A stretch of 64,000 nt of DNA. It comes from Tomocerus qinae. Lineage: Eukaryota; Arthropoda; Collembola; Entomobryomorpha; Tomoceridae. The stretch covers positions 85,560,001 to 85,624,000 of the forward strand of contig CM034546.1 of assembly GCA_020055645.1 (NCBI GenBank). Direction: 5' to 3'. Below are positions 55,075 through 64,000 of the stretch, piece after piece; position 1 is the stretch's first letter; each line of letters opens with the position of its first letter. The notes below the pieces were generated by a model. That model saw only the letters and a list, made by a program, of their open reading frames with translations. It searched no databases and had not been told where the DNA came from. The translations under genes were made by a program, and so were the position numbers.

Positions 55075-57468
55075 AACATTTTTTGTACAGAGTTTATTTT
55101 TGTATACGCTATACTTATGGTAACATTATTTATCCAATCTTTGAGTTTTTCATCGTTACACTTTTTGTATTGCGTTAAACACTTCCTCTTTAAAAATATT
55201 ACCAATATTTCGTATATTATTATAAAATGGTACTACCACAAATATTTTATTACCAAACTCTTTTTCCGTTAGCTTAGTTACGTCTATTTTATAGTGTTCC
55301 AATATTTCTGGAGTATGAATTCTGAGATTGCGGATCAGTAAGTCTTTTTAGGTGTGAGAATAGAATGTCTGCTTACATTTTTCAGTTTTTTAACGCAATC
55401 ATTTAAAAGACTATTTGGATAACATCTAATTTTAAATTTTTCCATTTCAGATGTGATTTCCAAATTTGCCTTTTCAGTATCAGAAAAACATTTTTTAATT
55501 CTTATACCAGCTGAATAAGGAAGTGACTTTTTTACATGGGTTGCGTGATTTGAATAGTAGTGAAGATATAAATGCTTACTCATTGGCTTACGAAAAATTA
55601 CAGTTTCTATAATATTATTATTTAGACCTATTGTTAAATCTAAAAAGTTTACTTGATTATAAGACCATTCGTATGTGAATTTTAAAAACTCGTGCTGAAA
55701 CAGGGAGTTAAGATACTCATCTATATTATTAATATTGGTTACTTCAATAAATAGTAAAATATCATCAATAAATCTATTCATAGAAATAATTTCCTCTTTA
55801 TCTTCAAATAATTGTTTGATCTCTCTAGATACAGTAATATTACTTACAGTTACACTACAATTAGACCCCATTGGTATTCCTTTATGTTGCTTAAAATATA
55901 GTTGGTTAAATTCTATGAAATTGTAATCAAGACTCCAATCTAGCAACTTGGACAACTGCATACTTGAAATAGCACATGGTAAATTAATCAAATGTCTATT
56001 TTCTTCAAATGCTTCTAGACAGTGTGTTTTGCAAACTTTTATGGGAAGATTCGGGTACAGTGCTTCAATATCCGCAGTTACTAACACATATTTCTTGTCT
56101 GGATTTAAACTTATTTCATTTAATCTTAAAATTAGATGGTTAGTGTCTAGAATCACATCTGGCATAAGATTCATAACTGGTTGTAATATTTTGTCAGTTA
56201 TTTTACTAATATTTCTATTACAACATTTTAGTGTACTGCTTATTGGTCTACATTTTGGAAAATCTTTGGAATCTTTTTGAGTTTGTGTACTTTAGGTAGA
56301 CCATAGAAAAAAGCTGCTTCATAATTCTTATCCACTATTTGCTTTATTTTCATTTCCATTGGCATTGAAAAATATCTAACCTCATCCAATAACGATTCAG
56401 TTTTGTAAATGAAATGCGACTTAGTGGATGGAAAATATGTATCAGTATTTTCAAGTTGCGATAATATTTCGGTGTCATAATCTTTTCTGTACATAACACA
56501 TGTCCCTGCATTTTTATCACTAGGTTTAATAATAATATTATTGTCTATTTGGAAGTCTTTAAACACGTTAATAAAATCCTCGGAAAACATTTCAATTGGA
56601 TTATAATTTTGGTTAACACGGTTACAAACATTTTTAATTAGTTTATCCCTGTCAGGAAAAATCTTATATTCTAAATCTGAATGAACTTTTGGTTTGGTTT
56701 TTTTCGTAAATTGGTATGCAATGTTTTCAAAGATATCTAAATCTTTTGATTCTTTGTCAGAGAAATACGCATTCCACCCCAACTTTCTCATCATTTCCTT
56801 AAAACTCGCTCTTATGTTTTTAAAGTTTGGTTGCTCGTCTACACTGAACTTTAAACCTAGCCATAATAGCACTTTGGTTTCGAAGGGTATAATTTTATCA
56901 TTAGTCAAGTTGTGAATAAAATTAGGTGCTCTGTTTACATCATTGTACAATTTAAATAGCATATTATTTACTTTTCTTGTTGGATTCCGTTTTAACTTAA
57001 ATATTTTAGTCATATTACGAAATTTTCTGTTTTTACTTATACTTGGTTTTACAAGCTCGCTGCTTGAGTCACATTTGTTAACAAAATTACTTAAATCACT
57101 ATGGTTCACTTCAATGGCATTCCTGTCCTATGCAATGGCATTTAACAAATCATTTGAGTTTACATTTCCATGTTTTATATTTTCAGAATCATTTCTTACA
57201 TTAAATTGCTTATTAAAATTATTATTCCTACCTCGACCATTTGAGCTTCCACCCCTGTTGTAATAACTTCTTTTATAATTATCACCACCCCTATACCCAT
57301 TTCCACCTCTGTTTGATTTACCACGAATTATACCCCTCTATTATAGTGTTCATTTCTATCTCTATTGCCTCTATTATATTTACTTCCCCTGTTGTATTTG
57401 CCTGCTGGGATGTGATTAATATTTCTATTGGGTTCTCCGTCTTTAAGTAGATTCAATTCTGAGGCCAT
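55075..57468 (-). pseudogene. PLE ORF2: RGG-rich N-terminus and reverse transcriptase (frameshifted)
   Basis: It starts MASELNLLKDGEPN, five bases after the ORF1 stop. A repeat-like KYNRGSKYNRGNRDRNEHYN and, after a frameshift near 57340, SNRGGNGYRGG and YNRGG follow (an RGG/RNA-binding type tract). A TAG at about 57125 precedes the 289-codon frame with 'PFETKVLLWLGLKFS', IIIKPSDKNAGTCVMYRKDY and FFYGLPKVHKLKK. After a one-base T-run deletion near 56272 come TADIEALYPNLPIK (motif A), GIPMGSNCSVTVSN (motif B), MNRFIDDILLF (catalytic IDD), VNFLDLTIG, and VIFRKPMSKHLYLHYYSNHA. A second T-run shift lies near 55347. The protein would end at 55075. The KP-DKN, LPK-HK, PMGS and FLD boxes identify a Penelope-like RT. 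Confidence 0.8.
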
Positions 57469-57470
57469 AA

Positions 57471-58627
57471 TCATTTTCCTTTCACTTTTATCTTGTACTG
57501 CTTGTGAACTAGTGGATTTTTCTCTCCTAGGGACTTTTGTGACAATTGTACAGCAGTGAAACCTTTTTGTAAAAAACTTTCCAAGTCTTTTTTAACATGT
57601 TCACCATTAAAATTCACATTCCCCTTTTCTATTTGTTCACAGAAAGTCATTGCATATCTATTATAACTAGATGGAGGTTCATTTGGTTTCTCTCTTCTCC
57701 AGAATGGTAGACTTTTTGTCACTTTCCCTATCCTAGTCTCCCAGTCAATTATTTTAATTCTGAAAACTTTTACAAATTCTAATTGAGCTTTATAATAGGC
57801 AACCGCAAACATGTGACAGTACATATCATCCTTAAATTTAGTTGTCAATAGTTTTGAATCTACGTTAGACTTTATGTAGTTACAGATTAAATGATTTATC
57901 TTAATGATTAAAAATTCTTTTTGAAATCTATTCCCATAGTAGCTGTTTGTTGGTACTGCATAGCAAAGGACTGTTTTATATCATGAAATTCTTGAAATGT
58001 TTTTAAAGGCAACATGTTGTACTGTGGAATTTTAAAATCTATTTTAGGGTTGAATAGGCTGATGCCTTTGGATGTTGCTTGTTGAGTATTTTTTTGAGAG
58101 TAATTAATTTGAAAAAACGAAAAGAACAATTTTGTAATATTCAGATATACTTCGTTTGGGATTTCAATTCCTGGTACAAAAGAAAGTAAACTTTTTAAGT
58201 CATCCTCTTTAGGAACTATAGGTGGGTATTCTGGGTTTTCCAGATATTTATCAATATATTCTTTTACCAAAATATCGTTTTCATACTCGCTTACGTAATC
58301 GTGAATGCACGATAAATTATATTCATCTATTGCGCTTAACCTTCGTACTAACTGTATAGTATCTAACTTAACTTTTTTATTATTACCAGTCGACTTGTTT
58401 GGTGATCCTTCTTCATCTTGAATTTTTCTTTTAGGTGTGGAGGTAACAATGTTGTTTTCCTTTCCCCTCTGATTTTGTGGTAGGATGGTTTCCTCAAATA
58501 CATCGTTGGATAAATTGCCAAAAGATTGTGCATTCTGTGAAAAATCTCTTCCTTCTACATCCTGCTGTTTCCTACTAGGTTTTGATTCCCCTTGTGGTGA
58601 TGATCGAAATACTCCCAGCCCGAACAT
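57471..58627 (-). pseudogene. PLE ORF1, gag-like, of unknown family (one frameshift)
   Basis: The ATG at 58627 (MFGLGVFRSSPQGESKPSRK) was chosen; the frame is open a little further upstream without ATG. The first part (to 57908) is polar with KRKIQDEEGSPNKSTGNNKK, a nuclear-localisation-like cluster. A helical/hydrophobic region follows (LLSFVPGIEIPNEVYLNITK). A one-base shift near 57890 leads into FLIIKINHLICNYIKSN, then DMYCHMFAVAYYKAQLEFVK, and the ORF ends KQYKIKVKGK at 57471. It is tightly coupled to ORF2. An ORF1 upstream of RT is known in a minority of Penelope-like elements. No domain recognised. Confidence 0.55.
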
Positions 58628-58793
58628 TATCAACGAAATTGGAGATTCCAATGGAATGCTTCTTTAAATATATCTCCTCTTGTATATTTTTGGGTCGATG
58701 TACGATACGAAGAAGAAATATGCAATCCTTGTAAGGAAAAATCGCCCCAGAATCCAATTTCTGATTATTTATTGTTTATTTGCCGGAAAATCT

Positions 58794-58828
58794 TAGAGTG
58801 ACTAGTTTCATATTATCATCAGACTCTA
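58794..58828 (-). ncRNA. Hammerhead ribozyme motif in copy B
   Basis: Identical in layout to copy A: TAGAGT (58828-58823), CTGATGA, TAATAT, GAAAC, TA, GTC and ACTCTA (58799-58794). It lies just upstream of the copy A leader, where a self-cleaving site would define the 5' end of the A transcript. Confidence 0.8.
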
Positions 58829-59338
58829 CATCACCAAAAATTATTTATATTATAAAATATCCTTAAGTACCAGCTTAATTATATCATTTTATATTTTAAA
58901 TGATTTTATATTTTAAATGACAGAATACACATAAAAATGCCACTGAAGTGATTACCTATTTCGATTTCCTTTCACAAAACATTATTTCTTCAATAATCTA
59001 GTTGTATACTAAATTACATTGTCATCTTCTAAAAAACAACATTTTAAAAACATTAAGTTTCGTTACTATCGTTACATTTTACAAAAACAGAGCAAGTAAC
59101 AAACGGTTATACATTAGTTTATAGAATGTAAAGTATAGGCTTATACAAATGTAAAAATATAAAGTTACCTTTGATACAATTTTAGAAAAAATCTAAAATT
59201 CTGACAGAATTTTTTCTGTCCGGTCCCGGCTGATGTTAATTGCCTCTCAATGTCACAATTTCCCACTCCTTGCTATTAATGACAGGTTTTTATATGTACG
59301 TATTCTTAGACTGAGAGAAACGAGAATTATGTTTCTCT

Positions 59339-61383
59339 TTACCCCTTCAACATTTTTTGTACAGAGTTTATTTTTGTATACGCTATACTTATGGTAACAT
59401 TATTTATCCAATCTTTGAGTTTTTCATCGTTACACTTTTGTATTGCGTTAAACACTTCCTCTTTAAAAATATTACCAATATTTCGTATATTATTATAAAA
59501 TGGTACTACCACAAATATCTTATTACCAAACTCTTTTTCCGTTAGCTTAGTTACGTCTATTTTATAGTGTTCCAATATTTCTGGAGTATGAATTCTGAGA
59601 TTGCGGATCAGTAAGTCTTTTTTAGGTGTGAGAATAGAATGTCTGCTTACATTTTTCAGTTTTTTAACGCAATCATTTAAAAGACTATTTGGATAACATC
59701 TAATTTTAAATTTTTCCATTTCAGATGTGATTTCCAAATTTGCCTTTTCAGTATCAGAAAAACATTTTTTAATTCTTATACCAGCTGAATAAGGAAGTGA
59801 CTTTTTTACATGGGTTGCGTGATTTGAATAGTAGTGAAGATATAAATGCTTACTCATTGGCTTACGAAAAATTACAGTTTCTATAATATTATTATTTAGA
59901 CCTATTGTTAAATCTAAAAAGTTTACTTGATTATAAGACCATTCGTATGTGAATTTTAAAAACTCGTGCTGAAACAGGGAGTTAAGATACTCATCTATAT
60001 TATTAATATTGGTTACTTCAATAAATAGTAAAATATCATCAATAAATCTATTCATAGAAATAATTTCCTCTTTATCTTCAAATAATTGTTTGATCTCTCT
60101 AGATACAGTAATATTACTTACAGTTACACTACAATTAGACCCCATTGGTATTCCTTTATGTTGCTTAAAATATAGTTGGTTAAATTCTATGAAATTGTAA
60201 TCAAGACTCCAATCTAGCAACTTGGACAACTGCATACTTGAAATAGCACATGGTAAATTAATCAAATGTCTATTTTCTTCAAATGCTTCTAGACAGTGTG
60301 TTTTGCAAACTTTTATGGGAAGATTCGGGTACAGTGCTTCAATATCCGCAGTTACTAACACATATTTCTTGTCTGGATTTAAACTTATTTCATTTAATCT
60401 TAAAATTAGATGGTTAGTGTCTAGAATCACATCTGGCATAAGATTCATAACTGGTTGTAATATTTTGTCAGTTATTTTACTAATATTTCTATTACAACAT
60501 TTTAGTGTACTGCTTATTGGTCTACATTTTGGAAAATCTTTGGAATCTTTTTTGAGTTTGTGTACTTTAGGTAGACCATAGAAAAAAGCTGCTTCATAAT
60601 TCTTATCCACTATTTGCTTTATTTTCATTTCCATTGGCATTGAAAAATATCTAACCTCATCCAATAACGATTCAGTTTTGTAAATGAAATGCGACTTAGT
60701 GGATGGAAAATATGTATCAGTATTTTCAAGTTGCGATAATATTTCGGTGTCATAATCTTTTCTGTACATAACACATGTCCCTGCATTTTTATCACTAGGT
60801 TTAATAATAATATTATTGTCTATTTGGAAGTCTTTAAACACGTTAATAAAATCCTCGGAAAACATTTCAATTGGATTATAATTTTGGTTAACACGGTTAC
60901 AAACATTTTTAATTAGTTTATCCCTGTCAGGAAAAATCTTATATTCTAAATCTGAATGAACTTTTGGTTTGGTTTTTTCGTAAATTGGTATGCAATGTTT
61001 TCAAAGATATCTAAATCTTTTGATTCTTTGTCAGAGAAATACGCATTCCACCCCAACTTTCTCATCATTTCCTTAAAACTCGCTCTTATGTTTTTAAAGT
61101 TTGGTTGCTCGTCTACACTGAACTTTAAACCTAGCCATAATAGCACTTTGGTTTCGAAGGGTATAATTTTATCATTAGTCAAGTTGTGAATAAAATTAGG
61201 TGCTCTGTTTACATCATTGTACAATTTAAATAGCATATTATTTACTTTTCTTGTTGGATTCCGTTTTAACTTAAATATTTTAGTCATATTACGAAATTTT
61301 CTGTTTTTACTTATACTTGGTTTTACAAGCTCGCTGCTTGAGTCACATTTGTTAACAAAATTACTTAAATCACTATGGTTCAC
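59339..61383 (-). CDS. PLE reverse transcriptase, copy B (single frameshift)
   Basis: Two open frames join: 61383-60946 (MNHSDLSNFVNK to QFTKK) and 60865-59339 (508 codons, complete from MFSEDFINVFKDF to the stop). They differ in frame by a T-run change near 60972. The long frame keeps KPSDKNAG, GLPKVHKLKKDSKDFPKCRP, motif A (DIEALYP), motif B (PMGSNCS), IDDIL, FLD and the FRKPMS...YYSNHA box without a break. It ends KINSVQKMLKG. About 130 residues follow the FLD/RKP region without GIY-YIG-like motifs, so it appears endonuclease-deficient. The frameshift might be a sequencing error (see findings). Confidence 0.8.
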
Positions 61384-61443
61384 TTCAATGGCATTCCTGT
61401 CCTATGCAATGGCATTTAACAAATCATTTGAGTTTACATTTCC

Positions 61444-62637
61444 ATGTTTTATATTTTCAGAATCAGTACACTAAAATGTTGTAATAGAAATATTAGTAAA
61501 ATAACTGACAAAATATTACAACCAGTTATGAATCTTATGCCAGATGTGATTCTAGACACTAACCATCTAATTTTAAGATTAAATGAAATAAGTTTAAATC
61601 CAGAAAAGAAGTACGTGTTAGTAACTGCGGATATTGAAGCACTGTACCCGAATCTTCCCATAAAAGTTTGTAAAACACAATGTCTAGAAGCATTTGAAGA
61701 AAATAGACATTTAATTAATTTACCATGCGATATTTCAAGCATGCAGTTGTCCAAGTTACTAGATTGGAGTCTTGATTACAACTTCATAGAATTTAACCAA
61801 CTATATTTTAAACAACATAAAGGAATACCAATGGGATCTAATTGTAGTGTAACTGTAAGTAATATAACTGTATCTAGAGAAATCAAGCAACTATTTGAAG
61901 ATAAAGAGGAAATTATTTCCATGAATAGATTTATTGATGATATTTTACTATTCATTGAAGTAACCAATATTAATAATATAGATGAGTATCTTAATTCCCT
62001 GTTTCAGCACGAGTTTTTAAAATTTACATACGAATGGTCTTATAATCAAGTAAACTTTTTAGATTTAACAATAGGTCTAAATAATAATATTATAGAAACT
62101 GTAATTTTTCGTAAGCCAATGAGTAAGCATTTGTATCTTCATTACTATTCAAATCACGCAACCCATGTAAAAAAGTCACTTCCTTATTCAGCGGGTATAA
62201 GAATTATGAAATGTTTTTCTGATACTGAAAAGGCAAATTTGGAAATCACATCTGAAATGGAAAAATTTAAAATTAGATGTTATCCAAATAGTCTTTTAAA
62301 TGATTGCGTTAAAAAACTGAAAAATGTAAGCAGACATTCTATTCTCACACCTAAAAAAGACTTACTGATCCGCAATCTCAGAATTCATACTCCAGAAATA
62401 TTGGAACACTATAAAATAGACGTAACTAAGCTAACGGAAAAAGGGTTTGGTAATAAGATATTTGTAGTAGTACCTTTTTATAATAATATACGGAATATAG
62501 GTAATATTTTTAAGGAGGAAGTGTTTAACGCAATACAAAAGTGTAACGATAAAAAACTCAAAGATTGGACAAATAATGTTACCATAAGTATAGCGTATAC
62601 AAAAATAAACTCTGTACAGAAAATGTTGAAGGGGTAA
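61444..62637 (+). CDS. PLE reverse transcriptase C-terminal two-thirds, copy C (inverted)
   Basis: Open to the family stop. The PLE part begins at about 61468 with STLKCCNRNISKITDKILQP; the first seven codons derive from the B junction. All palm motifs are present: TADIEALYPN, GIPMGSNC, RFIDDILLF, FLDLTIG. It differs from copy B at about nine residues (for example EKK for DKK, TQCL for THCL, RIMKC for RIKKC), so it is older or from a distinct source copy. It lacks the N-terminal fingers, so it is presumably inactive. Confidence 0.8.
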   Translation: MFYIFRISTLKCCNRNISKITDKILQPVMNLMPDVILDTNHLILRLNEISLNPEKKYVLVTADIEALYPNLPIKVCKTQCLEAFEENRHLINLPCDISSMQLSKLLDWSLDYNFIEFNQLYFKQHKGIPMGSNCSVTVSNITVSREIKQLFEDKEEIISMNRFIDDILLFIEVTNINNIDEYLNSLFQHEFLKFTYEWSYNQVNFLDLTIGLNNNIIETVIFRKPMSKHLYLHYYSNHATHVKKSLPYSAGIRIMKCFSDTEKANLEITSEMEKFKIRCYPNSLLNDCVKKLKNVSRHSILTPKKDLLIRNLRIHTPEILEHYKIDVTKLTEKGFGNKIFVVVPFYNNIRNIGNIFKEEVFNAIQKCNDKKLKDWTNNVTISIAYTKINSVQKMLKG

Positions 62638-63278
62638 AGAGAAACAGAATTCTCGTGTCTCTCAGTCTAAGATTACTTACACATAAAAACCTGTCATTAA
62701 TAACAAGGAGTGGGAAATTATGACATTGAGAGGCAATTAACATCAGCCGGGACCGGACAGAAAAAATTCTGTCAGAATTTTAGATTTTTTCTAAAATTGT
62801 ATCAAAGGTAACTTTATATTTTTACATTTGTATAAGCCTATACTTTACATTCTATAAACTAATGTATAAACGTTTTTTACTTGCTCTGTTTTTGTAAAAT
62901 GTAACGATAGTAACGAAACTTAATGTTTTTATAATGTTGTTTTTTAGAAGATGACAATGTAATTTAGTATACAACTAGATTATTGAAGAAATAATGTTTT
63001 TGTGAAAGGAAAACGAAATATAATAGGTAATCACTTCAGTGGCATTTTTATGTGTATTCTGTCATTTTTTTATGTGTATTCTGTCATTTAAAATATAAAA
63101 TGATATAATTAAGCTGGTACTTAAGGATATTTTATAATATAAATAATTTTTGGTGATGTAGAGTCTGATGATAATATGAAACTAGTCACTCTAAGATTTT
63201 CCGGCAAATAAACAATAAACAATCAGAAATTGGATTCTGGGGCGATTTTTTCCTTACAAGGATTGCATATTTCTTCGG
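61468..63278 (+). mobile_element. Penelope-like retroelement, copy C (5'-truncated, inverted)
   Basis: Head-to-head with copy B. It contains the RT part, the 3' region and the hammerhead, ending 'gcatatttcttcgg' at 63278. 3'-region differences from A/B include a duplicated 'tttttatgtgtattctgtca' at 63065-63085. Confidence 0.8.
63159..63193 (+). ncRNA. Hammerhead ribozyme motif in copy C
   Basis: TAGAGT (63159-63164), CTGATGA, TAATAT, GAAAC, TA, GTC and ACTCTA (63188-63193) on the plus strand, unchanged although the surrounding 3' region has diverged from A/B. Confidence 0.8.
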
Positions 63279-64000
63279 CGTGTAAAAAACTGAAAAATGG
63301 CAAAAGTCCAGGTTCTGATGGAATCAAAAATGAACTTCTCAAAAGTATCCCAAACGAGTTACAGGTAGAAACTTTACGTTTATTTAATACTGTAATGGAA
63401 AAGGAAGAAATGCCAGATAAGTGGTCTGAAATAGAAGTAGCTCTTAGAAGAAATAGAAGAAATCCACGAATCTACAGAGGAATTTCACTATTAAATACTA
63501 TGTTTAAATGGTTTACTTTTATTGTTTTAGCAAGACTAGCCCTTTTTACAGACAACCATAATATTATCCCTGAAGCCCAAGCTGGCTTCCCAAAGGGTAG
63601 GGGTTGTGACGACCATGTCTTTACATTAAATGGTATTATCCAATACAATATTAGGTATTTAAATACGGACCTCTACGCTGCTTTCGTGGATTTTGAGAGA
63701 TGCTTCGACTCTGTAAATTTCAATTTACTTTGGAAGAGGTTAGAAAACTTAAAAATCAGGTCAAAAATAATAAAAACCTACGGCAAGCCGTAACAGAAGC
63801 TCGCCTGAGTGAAGGTTACCGTGTACACATTTTGATAGACGAAAAGTACTCGCACGTAGCACAAAACCGAGCGTACGGATTTTGATCAAACTTTCAGAAT
63901 TGGGTCTTTATATATGTAGCCATGACATATTAAAAATTCAGACATTGATATTATAAGGAAACAAAGCTATATTATTTGAAAAATCAACAAAAAATCTAAA
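63279..64000 (+). repeat. Second copy of 52391-53112 (LINE RT plus M1 start)
   Basis: The sequence matches 52391-53112 with constant offset 10,888 up to the window edge, including the LINE/M1 junction. The RT reading (KKLKNGKSPGSDGIKNELL ... KIIKTYG, 63285-63790) is identical by eye. The left border is abrupt at the end of PLE copy C. Confidence 0.85.

Larger units (their letters stand above)
54425..58699 (-). mobile_element. Penelope-like retroelement, copy A (longest)
   Basis: On the minus strand: a 5' leader from ~58690, ORF1 (58627-57471), an RGG-rich start of ORF2 (57468), RT (to 55075) and a ~650-bp 3' region with a hammerhead ribozyme motif (54554-54520). It ends '...atatttcttcttcg' at 54430 next to the LINE. 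The upstream neighbour, copy B, is in the same orientation and supplies a partial tandem repeat, the usual pseudo-LTR arrangement of Penelope-like elements. No GIY-YIG endonuclease region is visible after the RT. Confidence 0.75.
58700..61467 (-). mobile_element. Penelope-like retroelement, copy B (5'-truncated, tandem to A)
   Basis: Nearly identical to 54430-57194 of copy A. It begins (5') at 61467 inside the RGG/RT border and ends at about 58700 with the hammerhead-containing 3' region. Its 3' end abuts the 5' end of copy A (head-to-tail). At 61467/61468 it meets inverted copy C. Confidence 0.8.

Noticed and set aside
57110..57468. RGG-rich stretch read as a separate host RNA-binding gene
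   Set aside because: It is continuous with the RT frame apart from a frameshift and a stop, and lies between PLE ORF1 and RT on the same strand, so it belongs to ORF2.

Overview
The window looks like AT-rich genomic DNA from an arthropod. Two host genes have arthropod-style short or TE-bloated introns, one is a divergent seven-transmembrane chemoreceptor of insect/springtail type, and the TE load is very high (non-LTR LINEs, Penelope-like elements, hAT-, Mutator- and TTAA-type DNA elements). A springtail-like hexapod is my guess from the receptor and TE mix; the sequence does not prove it. There are no bacterial operons, CRISPR arrays or rRNA genes.

Host genes. (1) The 3' end of an SLC17-type (sialin / phosphate / vesicular glutamate family) transporter lies on the + strand. 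Its exons are 1092-1166, 1256-1329 and 10776-11006, and its last intron of about 9.4 kb is packed with nested transposons. (2) A two-exon gene at 34392-35149 (+) encodes an unrecognised protein with about four membrane segments; its splice phases match exactly. (3) A gustatory-receptor-like gene at 41583-42971 (-) is open for 463 codons except for one in-frame TAG, which a 102-nt intron could remove.

Region by region. 1-11 kb: SLC17 gene, with an antisense LINE (endonuclease, linker, RT) broken into four blocks by three inserts. 11-13 kb: palindrome and LINE 3'-UTR remnants. 13.1-25.5 kb: one CR1-like LINE on the minus strand (ORF1 RRM domain, endonuclease, RT, C-terminal tail) broken by three DNA elements. 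The largest insert is 17707-23349, with ~470-bp terminal inverted repeats and a perfect 9-bp target duplication; a hAT element with an 8-bp duplication and a 21-bp satellite sits inside it. 26.5-30 kb: a repeat copy swollen by an AT-rich minisatellite and cut by a further TIR element. 31.5-33.6 kb: internally deleted LINE. 35.9-39.5 kb: palindromic elements, including one encoding a C2H2 zinc-finger/acidic protein. 43.5-46.6 kb: a foldback element and a LINE RNase H fragment. 47.9-50.1 kb: a complete-looking ORF1-only retroelement with an 11-bp target duplication. 51.3-54.4 kb: decayed LINE with a nested MITE. 54.4-63.3 kb: three Penelope-like copies (two in tandem, one inverted), each carrying a 35-nt hammerhead ribozyme motif. 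63.3-64 kb: a repeat of 52391-53112.

Because the inserts are nested, many insertions can be ordered. The three most notable systems are the hammerhead-bearing, apparently endonuclease-less Penelope-like cluster with an extra gag-like ORF; the ORF1-only retroelement; and the zinc-finger foldback element.
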